Part shown: positions 1 through 12,560 of the stretch, piece by piece | Layout: the number at the start of each line of letters is the position of its first letter | Numbering within the stretch: the stretch's first letter is position 1 | Notes under the pieces: model-generated | The model's input: only the letters and a program-made list of their open reading frames with translations | The model's database searches: none | Told to the model about the DNA's origin: nothing | Translations under genes and position numbers: made by a program | Assembly: GCA_029449235.1 (NCBI GenBank) | Contig: JANATG010000015.1 | Coordinates: 682,001-746,000 of the forward strand | DNA length: 64,000 nucleotides | Direction: 5' to 3' | Source of the DNA: Linnemannia schmuckeri | Lineage: Eukaryota; Mortierellomycota; Mortierellomycetes; Mortierellales; Mortierellaceae

Positions 1-1617
1 ACCCAAGTCAAGGTCAAGTTTAGCCAACCAGCTTGTTTGTTGACATTGCACACTGAACAAAAATTGCAATTCAGTAGTTTTTTCTTATCCTTGCTACCCC
101 TTTTCCTTTCTATTTACCTTGCCTATCCTTCCTCCTTCGATATTTTCCCCTACATCTCGCTATTCTTCTTTTCACGTAGGCCCCCAAAAGCAACGAAGAA
201 AAAAAGAAAGGGGTGGAGAAGAGCACGACAAGACAGGAAAAAATTCGCTTGACGGACGTGAGCTTAGTTTTTTCGATCTCTCCTCTCATAATAAGAAAAG
301 GCTACCCCTTCTTCCCTTCCCATCCACCCCTTCGTGCTCCTCGTTTTGCTCCCTATGATGACCACAACTTGCATACTTGCTTTGTTTGTTCTCCTTTCCT
401 CGATGTAGTTGTATTATTTGCTATTCAACAGCATCTCGCTACAACATAGTAAAAGAAAAAAATATAGCTCTTCTACGGTTTTTTTGGTCACACAAAAAGA
501 ACGAGTAACCGCCTTGTTCATTCTTGTAGAAGGTCGTAACGAGGTCATTTATTTTGAGAACAAGAAAAGGATAATCGTGTAGTAATCAATGGTGTACAAA
601 CAGTGAAAGGGAAAAAAAGGGCAGCAAAAAAGAAAAATAAAAGTACAGAATGCGATCTATTGCTAACATGAACGAGTAATTGAAAAAAGGTATTGGTTGA
701 TGCTGTTGGTGGTTGAGGTTGTATGTACAGAAGGATGTTAGGAAGGGAAAGAAAAAGGTCATGATGATGCGTATTGAGAATGACGCAAACGAAATCTGCT
801 GGCAGGGTTCACCACTGATGCTCTCGGAGGGTCGGGGCGTCCTTGCTTGAGGAACCTTGTTGTTGTCTCCATGCGGAATGTAAGAGGGTAAAAATTCAAC
901 TACATCATTGCTCCCAATGTGGAACAAGACGTAGGATCTTTTCAACGCGTGCATTGGACTCGAGAGGAAAGGTTCGGACAGGCAGGTTGAGACAAGACAG
1001 GACAGGACACGTCAGCCAAGAGAGGAGAGACAGAACAACGGGAACGAGCGAATTGGATCAAATGCTTGAACCAAAGGAGAAAAGAGGGAAGAAGGTGGAG
1101 GAAGGTGGGAGGAAACAACTCAATCCGCAAGAACGGATCGGGGATCAAATCGATTGTTCGAGAGAAAAAAAAAAAAAAAAAAAAAAAGAAAAAGAAATAG
1201 GGAGACATGGTTGCACAATCAACAAGAGAAATGCACCATGGGCCAACCAGCCAAAAAGCCAAAGTGGGGGACCAAAAACATGTAAGGAGACTTGGCAAAC
1301 AGGATAAAAAAGAAAGCTGCATAAACAAAATCAATAAAAAGAAAAACATGCGAGTGATAGTGGGATGAATAAGAGGACGAGGATGAGGATAAATGTATAA
1401 CGTAGACATGAAATGGAACAATAAATGAAGGAAAAAAGAAAAGAAAAAAAGACAGCATCTGGGTATGGTGTGCCGAAACAGAGCATCCGGCACAATGTTT
1501 TCCTTTGGTAAGGAAAGAGCAAGAAAAAAAAGGGATGGCCGGATGAAGAAAAATTTGGAGTGGGACCGCCGGGCATCGAAATCGAAATCGAAATCGAAAT
1601 CGAAATCAAAGATCGAA
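1..1617. other. Gene-free stretch with low-complexity tracts
   Basis: No coding region is supported. Open frames here are Lys/Phe/Ser-rich and follow purine or pyrimidine tracts. The stretch contains an A run at about 1165-1187 and a hexamer tandem repeat just before the first gene. Confidence 0.6.
1575..1607. repeat. Hexamer microsatellite (ATCGAA)n
   Basis: About five consecutive copies of ATCGAA followed by a degenerate copy. It lies directly beyond the stop codon of the 1618-2250 gene, in its 3' flank. Confidence 0.85.
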
Positions 1618-2250
1618 TTAGGCAATGCATCTGGTCTGTTCGAGGTGACGGTGTCGGTGCATCATCCCCTCGCAGCTGCTCCCAAACCGCTTCAGGCGGT
1701 GCTTCTGCTGCTGCTGCTGGGCTGTCAGCGTAGGCGAAACAACAGCCGGATACTCGTCGTCATCACTGCTGCTGCTGCAGCTGTCGTGATGCGAAAGAAC
1801 GGGCGAGCAAGGAGGGGAAGAGTGTGAAACATTGGACGACACCGCCGTCGGCAAGAGAAGCGAGTGGGGTCGACCGTGATATTTGCTGGTAGTGGTGTCA
1901 GGAAAGATGGGTGAGGAGGAAGAGGACAGGTCAGGGGAGACAGGCGAAAGGGGCATCTGGATATCCTGTTCAGTCGCATTCTGGAGACGACACTCCATCT
2001 CTTGACGCCAGGCGCCGCGAAGCTGCATGAGCTCTGTTGTCTCTGACGGGGTGAGCTTTGCGGGCTCGAAAGCGGATCGGTCGTACTCATCGCCGGGGTA
2101 TGTGAAGGAGATCTTGACGAATCGAGAGAATTGGACGGATTTGCAGGATCCGGTGCTGGAGTGGCTGGTTGTGGAGGAGATGGAGGATGGTGGTGATATT
2201 GATGACGAAGGGTGGATGTCGATCGTTGAGTGAGCCATTGATGAAGTCAT
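1618..2250 (-). CDS. Ser-rich protein of unknown function with an EYDRS/EPAKLT-type motif
   Basis: Single-exon frame of 210 codons on the minus strand, starting at the ATG that reads MTSSMAHSTIDIH. The frame stays open upstream to 2601, but that part is Phe/Tyr/Leu low complexity and is probably 5' UTR. The only non-repetitive part is around residues 45-90: VQFSRFVKISFTYPGDEY, then DRSAFEPAKLTPSE and a predicted helix with RGAWRQEME. A 'VxF...(T/S)Y...EYDR...EPAKLT' block followed by an acidic/basic helix is, as I recall, found in many fungal proteins of unknown role; its function is not known to me. The rest is Ser/Pro-rich, with a Ser-Asp-Asp-Asp-Glu acidic stretch, a short Gln run and a basic His/Arg C-terminus, consistent with a mostly disordered regulatory protein. 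It is the only convincing gene in the first 13 kb. Confidence 0.65.
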   Translation of the reverse strand: MTSSMAHSTIDIHPSSSISPPSSISSTTSHSSTGSCKSVQFSRFVKISFTYPGDEYDRSAFEPAKLTPSETTELMQLRGAWRQEMECRLQNATEQDIQMPLSPVSPDLSSSSSPIFPDTTTSKYHGRPHSLLLPTAVSSNVSHSSPPCSPVLSHHDSCSSSSDDDEYPAVVSPTLTAQQQQQKHRLKRFGSSCEGMMHRHRHLEQTRCIA

Positions 2251-2475
2251 TGTGTGTTGAAGGAGGAAGAGAGAAGTTGTTGAGTATGTGTTGTGTGAAT
2301 GTGGATGTGAATGTGTAGTGGGGGATGACAGATGTTTATTTGTGAGCTGGTTGACTAGGAGAATGGGAGTACGAAGAGATATGTAATATATGAGAATGAG
2401 TATGTATGCGTGAATGCTGGGAAAGAAGCGAAGAAGTGAAAGTGGAAGAAGTACAAAAAAGTAAAAGGAGTAAAG

Positions 2476-2516
2476 ATATAGAAAAAGAAAAGAAAAAGAA
2501 AAAGAAAAAGAAAAAA
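2476..2516. repeat. A-rich (GAAAAA)n microsatellite
   Basis: Repeated GAAAA/GAAAAA units in the presumed 5' leader of the 1618-2250 gene; read on the minus strand it is a pyrimidine tract. Confidence 0.7.
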
Positions 2517-4849
2517 GGGGAGGTGGAACGAGAAAAAAGACGTCCCCTTTTATGAGAGGCAAATATTTAGATGCGATTGAATACTGGACGAGACCATTCA
2601 TTTGAATTAAAGGAAACTTTAACCTGCCTGCCCCTCCTTCCCCTTTCCCGTCCTACTCCTTCTTCTACTGTACGACTCTCTCGACTCGACTTCGACTCGC
2701 TCAGTTCACTCAATCGCACTCAGTACTCCTAAAGGTCAGTGCCAACAAAGACATGCTACACGCATACATACATTACACAAGCTATTGTCTCATCTCTCAA
2801 TGCCTTTCCCTTATTGACTACTACCACTACTTACTGATGCTACTGCTTGCTGCTGCAGTCGCATACCACCACTACCTTTACCCAACCCTCACTCAGTCAC
2901 TCAATCATACATCCACACCAAAAACTACTACAACACAGATACATCGATATCACAGTAGCAGTACATGTCAAAAGAGAAAAAAACTCTATCACAACAAAAA
3001 GAACTACTGAGCAAAACCCCACCAGCTTCAAATAAAAATGTAATAAAAAAGAAAGTTTTGGGCTATGACGGTGTGTGCGTGTGTGCCCTTCCCTTCTCTT
3101 TTTTTCGCTCTCTCTCCATATGCCCCGAGAATGAATGAATGTATGTATGTATGAGAGCACCACAAGCTTCGAGCACAGAAGGTCGTGAGCTCAACCAAAC
3201 CAACTGCAACAACAACCATAGTACAATCACGGCATAGCTATCCGTAAAACCAAACGAAAAAAAAAAAAAAAAAAAAAAAAAACTCGCCTTGCTTGAATCT
3301 GACTGAGGTCACAAAGTACCTTGTACTGAGACTACTCCCTACCTTCTAAAAGTCAGCCAGTTCAGTTTAGTTGCAACAAGAGTGGGCTACCAAGCGGGGA
3401 GGGGAGGAGGGGGTAATGGAGAAATGGATGGAATAGATGAATGGGATAGGTGGCATTGGGACGAGGGTAAAACAAAAACAAAAGCAAGTGAGTAAAGTGG
3501 ATGGTTTGGAAGCAAAGAACAAGGCAACAAAGAAATAGAGCAGGATGCTACAAAGTCTCGCTGTTACTGAAACAATAATCCTGGTGATGAATGGATGTTG
3601 TTGCCCAGTTCTTCTGAGCTGAGATAGAGACAGACAGAGGAAGGGGGAGAATTCCATTTTCGTCTTCACCTTACGTCTGTAACCCCTGCTCCTCTGTATG
3701 TCCTTATTTTTTTTCTGCTTCTCTTCCCACCACCCTCCCCTACCTATCCTACCATTTTTTTATGTGGGTTGTCCCTTTTTCTCTCTTTCCCAATCTTTCG
3801 TTTCTGGTTCATGTTCCTGTCGCTGTTAGCTTGGTCTGTAGGACACATAGAAAGGGGGGAGGGGGGAAAGCCGTACAGTAGGCTCTTTTCATATTTACTT
3901 CTTGCCAGAACGAGAACTCATAAAAAGCACCACTGAAAGTATTATAGTGGGAGGACGGGAAATTGAAATGAAATTAGTAGTAATGGGTAGTAGTGAGCGA
4001 GGCAGGGCAGGAGCAAGAGCACAGGAGAAAGGAAGGATACGAAAAAGTAAACGAAGCACTCTCTCTCTAATGAACAAAAAAGCTTATGTGCTAGTGCCTG
4101 GACGATGACGACGATCATGTAACAAAGAGAGCTGAGCACTAAAGTGTTTTGTTGACTGTCTGTCTAAACTAAAATGGTGCGGGGGTAGAATGGAAAGGGA
4201 GGAGAACAAAGGAAGAAAGGGTGGAAGAGTGCAGTGGAGTCAAGCCAGGATAAATGACAATAAACCTGCTGCGTGGTACTACTTCCACTAGCTAGGCGTA
4301 GAAGGAGAGGCGAAGGGAAAAGAGAGCAGAGAAAAACACGAGCCAGTCTCAAAGAAGGAAGACCATAAACAAAAAAAAAATGAAAAACCTGCTAGCAGCT
4401 GCATGGTCCATCTCATGCTCTCTTTTTTTTCTTGTTTTAATTACCGACTTTTTGTATTGCAAATTGCTGTGTGTATTTGTACTTTGTTACCCACATTGAA
4501 CACATCAGTCTATGCACCGGATTGTAGTTTGAACTCAACGGATCATTGTGAGCAATGGAGAAGGAAGATGCATTGCATGTGGGAAAAAGAGAGAGATGCA
4601 AACTATTAGACCCATTTATCCCCTTATGAGCTAAAAGAAAAACAAGCGAGCCACGTCAACAAGGGTTCGGGGGTGAGAAATGGAGGAGAGAAAGAAAGAG
4701 GCCAGACAAGAGAGTGGAGTAGGAGAGGGGTTTAGACCTTATTTGCATGCATGGTGCTCTCTCCCCTTCTCTTTCCGCCAAGGGGTGATACATCGATCTG
4801 TTGTTGACCACGACGCCCAGTGGCGAAACAATTAAAAAAAACGCCGAAA

Positions 4850-4901
<52 letters not shown>

Positions 4902-5089
4902 GAAGAGTGGGAACGAGGGGTTTGTCGGATGAGATGAGAGTAACATTCTCCACTTCTGTCTCTCAAGAAAGACCAACTGTGCGACTGGCCACATTCATTC
5001 GAAAATGCTCAGAGAAAATGCAACAGCCCTCGGCTGGTATCACCACCACCACCACCATCTACCATCAGCCAGTTATCTCTTTTCATCCC

Positions 5090-5094
<5 letters not shown>

Positions 5095-5122
<28 letters not shown>
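5095..5122. repeat. (TC)n dinucleotide microsatellite
   Basis: Uninterrupted alternating CT over about 25 bases inside the gene desert. Confidence 0.8.
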
Positions 5123-5690
5123 GATACTTCTCAACTTAAAATCAGAACGACGCCCATCGCGCCATTCCATTTGCGACACACCATAACAAAGGAAAAAAAA
5201 GGAAAACACGGTATAATATCATAATGTGCGGTTGTGCAGCAAACGAACGAACATCCCATGCAATTATCACGGAATAATAGCATAGCATGCATGAAAAAAA
5301 GGAAATCGCGAACGCGCCGGCAGACCCTGCGAACAACGACAATAAACCGAGGGGGAGAAAAAGGAGCAAAGAAAGGGGGTGTGCGGTTTGAGGATCAACT
5401 TTTTTCTTCTCTTACCTTTATCTTCAATTGCCTCGAGAAACAATAATTGAAATAAACACAGCAAGATTGTTTTGTGTGTTTGAGTAAGCATGTGTATGAG
5501 TATGTGTACGTGTGGTTTGTGGTCAAAAGTAAGGGTGCGTGGCGGACAGCTCTTGCTCGCTTTGTTCAGTTCGTGCAGGATTGCGTGTGTGTATTTGTTA
5601 TGTGGTGGTGCAAAAAAAAACCGCTGAGGGAAGGGATAAGAGCAATTGTCAGTTGTGATCGACTTCTGTGTCCTTTTTTGTTTTTTTTTA

Positions 5691-5754
5691 TTGTTGCCTT
5701 TTGTTGCCTTTTGTTGCCTTTTGTTACTGTTTGTTGCTGTTTGTTGCTGTTTGT
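5691..5754. repeat. Period-10 tandem array (TTGTTGCCTT / TTGTTGCTGT)
   Basis: Six successive 10-nt units: three identical TTGTTGCCTT copies, one TTGTTACTGT and two TTGTTGCTGT, then a partial copy. The period equals about one helical turn. Confidence 0.9.
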
Positions 5755-6273
5755 GTTCAAAAGGTAGAACAAAAATTTGCGCGGGAGGAGTTATTTTGTG
5801 TTTGAAAATAAAAGACTTCAGAAAGACGAGGTAAACTGGCTGCTATGCTGCGACGCGTGGGCACATTTATGACAAAAAACAACAGCTTGATACTCTAGGC
5901 CATGCACTATGCACCATGGCATAGGCAGCGAAGCATGGTTGGACATATCTCAGGCGCATCACATTAATACACCCTGTTGCTACGTTTTTTTGAGTACCTT
6001 TCCTGCACATCATTCCCTGCCCATTATGCCAACAGAAAAATATCCTTCCTTTCTGTACCATACCATGGGAGCAAGCGTGTACCATACAGTTATTACCATG
6101 CAGATGGGCCCATTCGCTCGTTAGAGAGTTTTTTTTTTTGTGGTTGTTGTTCCTTCTCTTCCAGTTGTTTGTGTGTTTGTTGTGCTTTTCGTCTTCCTTG
6201 ACTCCTGAGTTGTTTCTATTCTATTTGCCCTTTTAGTCAATTCAGGCACAAAAATACCAGCAAAGCACGCGCC

Positions 6274-6276
<3 letters not shown>

Positions 6277-6305
<29 letters not shown>
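6277..6305. repeat. (ATT)n trinucleotide microsatellite
   Basis: About nine ATT units in the gene desert, followed by a T-rich stretch. Confidence 0.85.
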
Positions 6306-9300
6306 GCTATTTTTTCGTTTCTTTTTTCAAAATGACGGGCTCGACCGATCCATCGACCCATGGCATGGACTATGGTCCTCCTAACTTCGTCATGCTACAT
6401 GAACAAGAAAAAACATGGTCATAACGAAAGGGAGGCGGACGGGGAAACTGGTAATAGGCATTGGGAAAGATCGCAAAGGAGGAGGAAGGGAGGAGAGAGA
6501 TATTTGAGAAAGGGAGGGAATGCGTTAAGCTCCTCCTCTTTGAAAACAAACAAAAATGCAAGCAAGGCGGCAAGGTTCAGGGATATGGAAGAGACAGGCA
6601 AGTCCGTTGAGTTTGTTGCGGAACTCGAACTTGAGGGACAAAAGAGCATTTGGACATGGAGGCAAGTCAATAACAACGTGCAGCCATGTACTCTTATGAA
6701 GGAAATGAAAACAAACACAACAACCATGCAATAGACAAAAAAAGGACAGAGGAGTACAGACACGGACACTGTGCGCATATGGGGAAAAGAGCTGAGAGCC
6801 AAAAAGCCGGGGGTACAGTACTGTAGAATAGGCGAGGTCTAGAGAAGAGAGAGAGAAAGAGAGAGGGAAGGGGGCGAGAGTGCTTGAAGCAGAAAGGAAG
6901 GTGCTCACAAGCAACAGAAACAGTCTGTTCAACCCCCCCCTCTCTCTCTTTCTCTTCCCTCTCCTCATTCCACCCCTTCTTCTACTCTACAGGAAAGTAC
7001 CGCGGGAGTGGGATAGGACATGTTTTGGTATAAACGTCTAACCTTGGAGATGAACAAAAAAAAAAGAGGGGAAAGGCGGCATAGGACGAAAGAGATGTTT
7101 ATGGGCATAAATAAAACAGAAAAAAATACTCGAAGCGTGGCAAACGACTTTATTCCCCTCTCTTTCTGTTAACAGTTGTTGCTGTTATTGTTTTGATTTG
7201 TTCATATTCATGTATCTCTGCTTTCGTCTTTGAGCAAAGCATGTTATTCATGCGATTGTTTTTGTTGTTTGTGTATGTGTATATGTGCATGAATAAATGT
7301 GGATGGGATGGTATGAATGAACGGGATGGATGGGATGGACAAGGATAGCTCGACCATGGCACTTCATGGTCCTCGAAACTACTTCGAACACACGAAAAAG
7401 GGGGGTGGTGCATTGGAGGAGCAGTGAAGGAGATGAAAAAACCAACAGAGATGTGTTCCCGGCTCAATGCCCAACGCCTCATATTCTATCGCAACGGGAT
7501 GAAGAGATATGAATGGCAGGAAGAGAGAGAGAGCATGACAATTGCATGGCATGGAAAACAAGTTCATCCATCCACCGTGCGGGTGAAAGTAACAACAAAA
7601 AACTGGCTTGCCGCCTTTTTTCTTATCGATACCAATGCTCCACTCCTCCTTCCTCCTTCCCATGTTTACTCTCACACGCTCTCTCGCACTTTGTCCCTCT
7701 CCCTTCCTTTCCTTCCTAGTTCTTCCCTGACTCAAACATTCAGCGCTTCATCCTCTCGTGCGTTTTTTCCACACACTCTCAGCCTGCACGACTTCCTCAT
7801 TTTTCCTTTCTCCTCCCCCTTTCTCCCTCAGATTTCTGCTTTTTTTCCCTCACATTTGTCAGTGACATCGCTCCCACTCTCTCCTCTCTGTCTTTCTCAT
7901 CCATCGACATGGACTGTACACATTCAAAAAGGCGCATGATTACCATCTCCTTCCAAAGAACTAACAAAGTCGTCGTCTTGCTTCCTCACGATTCTCAGTC
8001 CTTAAAAGAAGAGAGTTTTCATCGCCGTCATCATAGTCCTCCTCAACAAGAGCAGAAGCTCCTGTCTGTTCTCTTCTGCACCCCCTTTCACAGATGACAC
8101 GCGGCATTTTCTCTTATGTCGAACCTCCTAGAGCGATAGGACTAAAATGCGCGCTATCTACCTACTAGACAGGCAGATAGGTTGTCTCCCTTTCCCCCTT
8201 CAATATTATCACTTTTGCTCCTCCTCTTGTCATTTTGTTATTTTTCGAGTCCTTTCTGACCTCGCAATAGCAGTAGCAACAGTGTAGCACCAGTGAAGCG
8301 TAATTGTTTCCCAAAATAAACCGTCCAGGAACAGATGACGACGCGTCCAGCCCGGGTAAACAAGCTCTATTATTGAACATTACCATTAGTTTTGGAGCGA
8401 CTAAGTAAAGTGACTATGAGGATGGTACTACGAAACCCGAAACTGAGCCCAGTGGCGAGCCTAGAGAGAATGAAATTGGACCTGATGACCTTTCTTATGA
8501 GGGCTGGTACAAGATTAGGGTGAATTGGTTAAGGAACAGAGCAAGTAGACGGGATAAGGATGTAGTCTTCTGCTTGTAAATATCCAGCCCCCTTTCTCTT
8601 TCTCTTTCTCTTTCCAGCGGTTGTTACTGTCCCTCTCTGCTAAAATCAAAAAAACCGGTAGTGGCGACATGTCTCTGAAATTAGACATGCGCTAATAGGT
8701 ACATGGAACAGAGGATATGGGATCAGGATAGGGATAGCGTGTTGTGATTTGCTCTTTGTGGTTTTACGGGATGGCGAAAAAGAAACAGTTCATTCTTCCC
8801 ATTGCCTGAGATCATGGTGGAAAGAGGTACAAGGGGGGGGGATTGTGTCCTATATGCTGTTTGTTCGTTTACCAACTCCAATGCAGAAAAAGGGAGGGGG
8901 TAAAATAATGCAAAAGAATGAAAAAAAAACAGGAAATGAAGAATGCAAGGATATGGAAAATGAATGTCTGGTAGTACGATAGAGTGTACAAAGTCAAGGC
9001 AAGGGATCTTGATTGCAATTGCAACAAACAAATGAAAAGCAACGGCCAACGCATGAGCATAAAGAGGGTGGAGCATAAAGCAAAGACGAATATGTGGCTC
9101 GCATAACGGACAATGCACGCAATAGAGAGTAAGGTATGAGAACAGGTACAGGTTGGATAAGACCGTTGCATGAGCACGTTTTTTTTACATTCTTTGACAA
9201 TGGATTCTCTGGAAGGGTATTTGTTTGAACGAAACAAAAAAGGACAGGGGATGGAAGGAAGAAAACGCGCATAATGCTCAATACTCACTGCATGGTGCGC

Positions 9301-12106
9301 GAATTACATTTCATTGTTGTTTAGCGTACTTGTTAAGGATGTCTAGTTGTGTACATAAACAGTACGTCTGTGTGTTTCTTGTGGTTCACAAGGTCGCTGA
9401 CCAGTCCAGCTTAGCTCTAGTTAACACTCTTGGTTCATTGTGTACGATGGTTTACTCATGTATCTCCTTTTTCTTCTTTTCCTTGCCTGTAATTTTAGTG
9501 TCGCCTGCTTTCGGGAACAAAGAATTCAACTCTAGGTTTTGTGTTTTTATGCTTGATGAGAATATGCGTGAGTTGAAGGGTGAAAACCCTCTTCTTTTCC
9601 TCCGCACACCATGTGTCATCGCGTTTTATATTTCCATCCGCCTCCACCTATGTATTGTCTATATCTCGATATATATCCGACAGCATCCAAAATGTCTTTT
9701 TTTGTCCTCCAAATCATCGGCACCCTATTTAGTTTATATTTTTTCCATTATGTGTTTACGCATGCGCGTTTTATCGTAGAGACCAGTCAACCTATTCTGC
9801 ACACGAATGTTAAAAAGAGGTGTGGAGACTCGACTGGTTGTGCAAAGGAAAGGGAGCGCTCAGCTGTTCCGTATCTCGACCTGGAGTGGCTGACTGCATC
9901 ACCTCACTCGCTTGATTTGATCAAAAGACAGCATTGTTGAGTGTGAGTCAGTTTCGATCTGTTCAGTTTTTACACGAAATTACAGCCTTCTTGTATAGCT
10001 TTCTAAAGTGTCCGGATGACAAGGTAACAAGTCTCGGAGAAAATAGATGGCATGGTCTAAAGGCTGGCACTGTAGAAGGCTATCTACGAGCGTGAAAAAG
10101 AATACACATACACACACATAAGGCAGACTGCATTCTAAGAGGAAAGGAGGACATAGTGGTGAGAAAAAGCAATTAAACCCTCATTTCATATTCTGATGAG
10201 CAATATATACTTCGGTCGAGTTCGGCTATCTTCGTCCGAAATGTCCACAAATAAACAAACACATGCAGGCGAGCAGACGAGGAGAGTGAGGAGGGGCGTT
10301 AGACCAGTCTTCCCATCACCGCCACACGCACATAAAAGCCTATCGTCCCACTCTTCCTATGGCCAATTATCCTACTCTTATCAAAATTGAGGATATTACA
10401 CACTTCCTCAAGGCGTTGCGTTTCTGTACTTTGTTTGTAGAGTATTGTCAACCCCTCACCTTAAAGTAATTGTGCATAGTCTTTTTTGTACTTTCTCCAC
10501 TCTCCCTGTTCTCTTTTTTTTTGTTACCGACAGTCTTGTTTCTGGAGGAGAAACGACTAGACAACAAACCAGACCAGACCCACGAAACCTAAAAACGAGG
10601 CAACGTCGAGAAAATAGAGCAAAAGAAAAGGACAACTCAAATGTGTTTATTCTCATGTCCAAAGATGGGTGATTGGTCCACTTTTTCCCTTGAGGCTTGC
10701 ACCTAGGCTGGTGCTTCTTCCATGTCAATAGGCTGGGACGTCTTTGTTTCTCTCTCACACTCATTTGCGTGTGAATTTCCTGTCCATGTGTATTGTCTCG
10801 TACCTTTTCTCACATACACACGTCGAATTTTTCGAATGCTGTTGGGTGAAATGGCCATTTGTTGTTGCATTTGTGTATTGTTGGATGTAAGGATGATAGT
10901 ATGCTGAAGGAGTGCAACCCCTGGTTTCGTTCAAAAAAGTAGCGGACCGACCTCGTTTTTTCCTCCTTCGCTTGCTGTAATTATGGTTGTGCGATTGTTT
11001 TTTGTTTTCTGAGAAGAAAAAAAAAAAAAAAAAAGGAAAGGACGGAGGAGTGTTTAGCGGGCAGAGCTCGACTGGGGATAAGTAGGGAGCACAAAGATCA
11101 AAAGAAAAAAAAAGTCATATTTTTTTGCTTCCCTTTTTGCATGCTCTTTTCTGTAGTACCACACATAAAGATTGGGTGGGCTATCTTCTTACCAATTGCA
11201 ACCAATCGTTTATCCCATGCTCAGAAAAAAGTGAAAACAAATAATAAATGAGCCATGGCTGTTGTTGAAGGAGTGAAAAAAAAAAGATGCGCCTCGGCAG
11301 GAATGCTTACTACTCGGCTTTTTGATCGGCAAAGGCAACTCCCTATTCATCAGTGCGTGTATACACAGGAAGAGATGGAGAACAAGAACAAATAAAGGTT
11401 AAGAAGAAAGAGTGAGGCTGCATGCTTTCTTTCCCGGGGATTATGCATTGGTCTATGCTGTCAAAGGTCTATGGAATGTCTCTCGATGGTGTTTACGGAT
11501 AACAAAAGTCTTGAAAGAGATGAGAGATCAATGTCCGATAGCAAATATGGGAATTGGATGTCGATCCACACATCATATATGAAAATTGTTCTCTCCTTGT
11601 CTGTTCCTGGCTCCTCAACCCCTTTTTATTTTTTTGTCTCCGGAGTGGTGGTTGGGTGGAGAGAAAGAAAGAAGGGTTAACAGCAATCAGAAAAAACAAT
11701 AATAAGAGAAACCAAGAGTTCGGAGGATCTGTGTCAATTAGCGGGCTTACAAAGGAGTGTAGCCGTAGTAGTTATAGTAGCCAGTGAAAGTTGCTATTTT
11801 TTCTTTTCTATATACCATCAAGAGATTATCGAGACACTCACAGCATGTTTTTCTCGTCTCTCTCTTGAGCCAACTGATGGAGCAGTACGATTTAGTGTGC
11901 TGCAGTACAAAGGTAGATAGATAGATAGAGAGTAGCGAGCACAGAAAACCTATGGGGCGTTGCGGGTAGGTGAGGGAAGGGAGAGGCGTGTTTGGCCGTT
12001 GCGATTCATTTTCGTTTGTTTGTCTTTGTCTGTCTGTTTGATTAGAATGATTGCGTGTGTGAAAATTAAAACAAACAATCAACCCTTTTATCATTCTTGT
12101 ATCCAT

Positions 12107-12148
<42 letters not shown>

Positions 12149-12389
12149 TTCGTTTCTTTTCCTTCTCCCTCAATCCATTCACGACAACCACCGCAAGGAA
12201 CAACGAGCCCTTTACTTTCCAATAATCCAATCAACCAACCAACCAACCAACAGCATTCGCCGTTTGGTCCCTGTCCCTTCTTCTGTCGCCAACTTTGTTT
12301 TCATCTCTTTTTACTTTCACACACTCATACATTTTTTTCTGTCTCCCTTTTAACTTATATTTGTTCCTCGTTTCCTCATCGCCCAAATT

Positions 12390-12410
12390 CTTTGTCCTTC
12401 TTTCTTTCCT

Positions 12411-12450
<40 letters not shown>

Positions 12451-12560
12451 TATTTATTTCTTTCTCTCGCTCTTTTTTTCTTTCCTTCTTCTCTTCCTCA
12501 CTCCTTCACTCCTTTCCTTATTTTTCTCTCACTCTTTCTTCCTTCCCTGTGAACATTCGC
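12390..12560. repeat. Pyrimidine tract with (CTTT)n microsatellite upstream of the CREST gene
   Basis: About ten CTTT tetranucleotide units sit inside a long C/T-rich segment extending from about 12150 towards 12900. Long coding-strand pyrimidine tracts also precede several other genes in this window (15.5-15.75, 28.3-28.85 and 45.7-46.1 kb), so the tract may be part of the promoter/5' UTR of the gene starting at 13122. That role is inference. Confidence 0.6.

Noticed and set aside
942..1625. 227-codon minus-strand open frame
   Set aside because: Phe/Asp/Ser low complexity generated by the ATCGAA repeat and A-rich runs; no domain-like segment.
9225..9779. 184-codon plus-strand open frame in the gene desert
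   Set aside because: AT-rich, Phe/Ile/Cys/Tyr-rich translation with no domain, no splice partners and no coding-like codon pattern.
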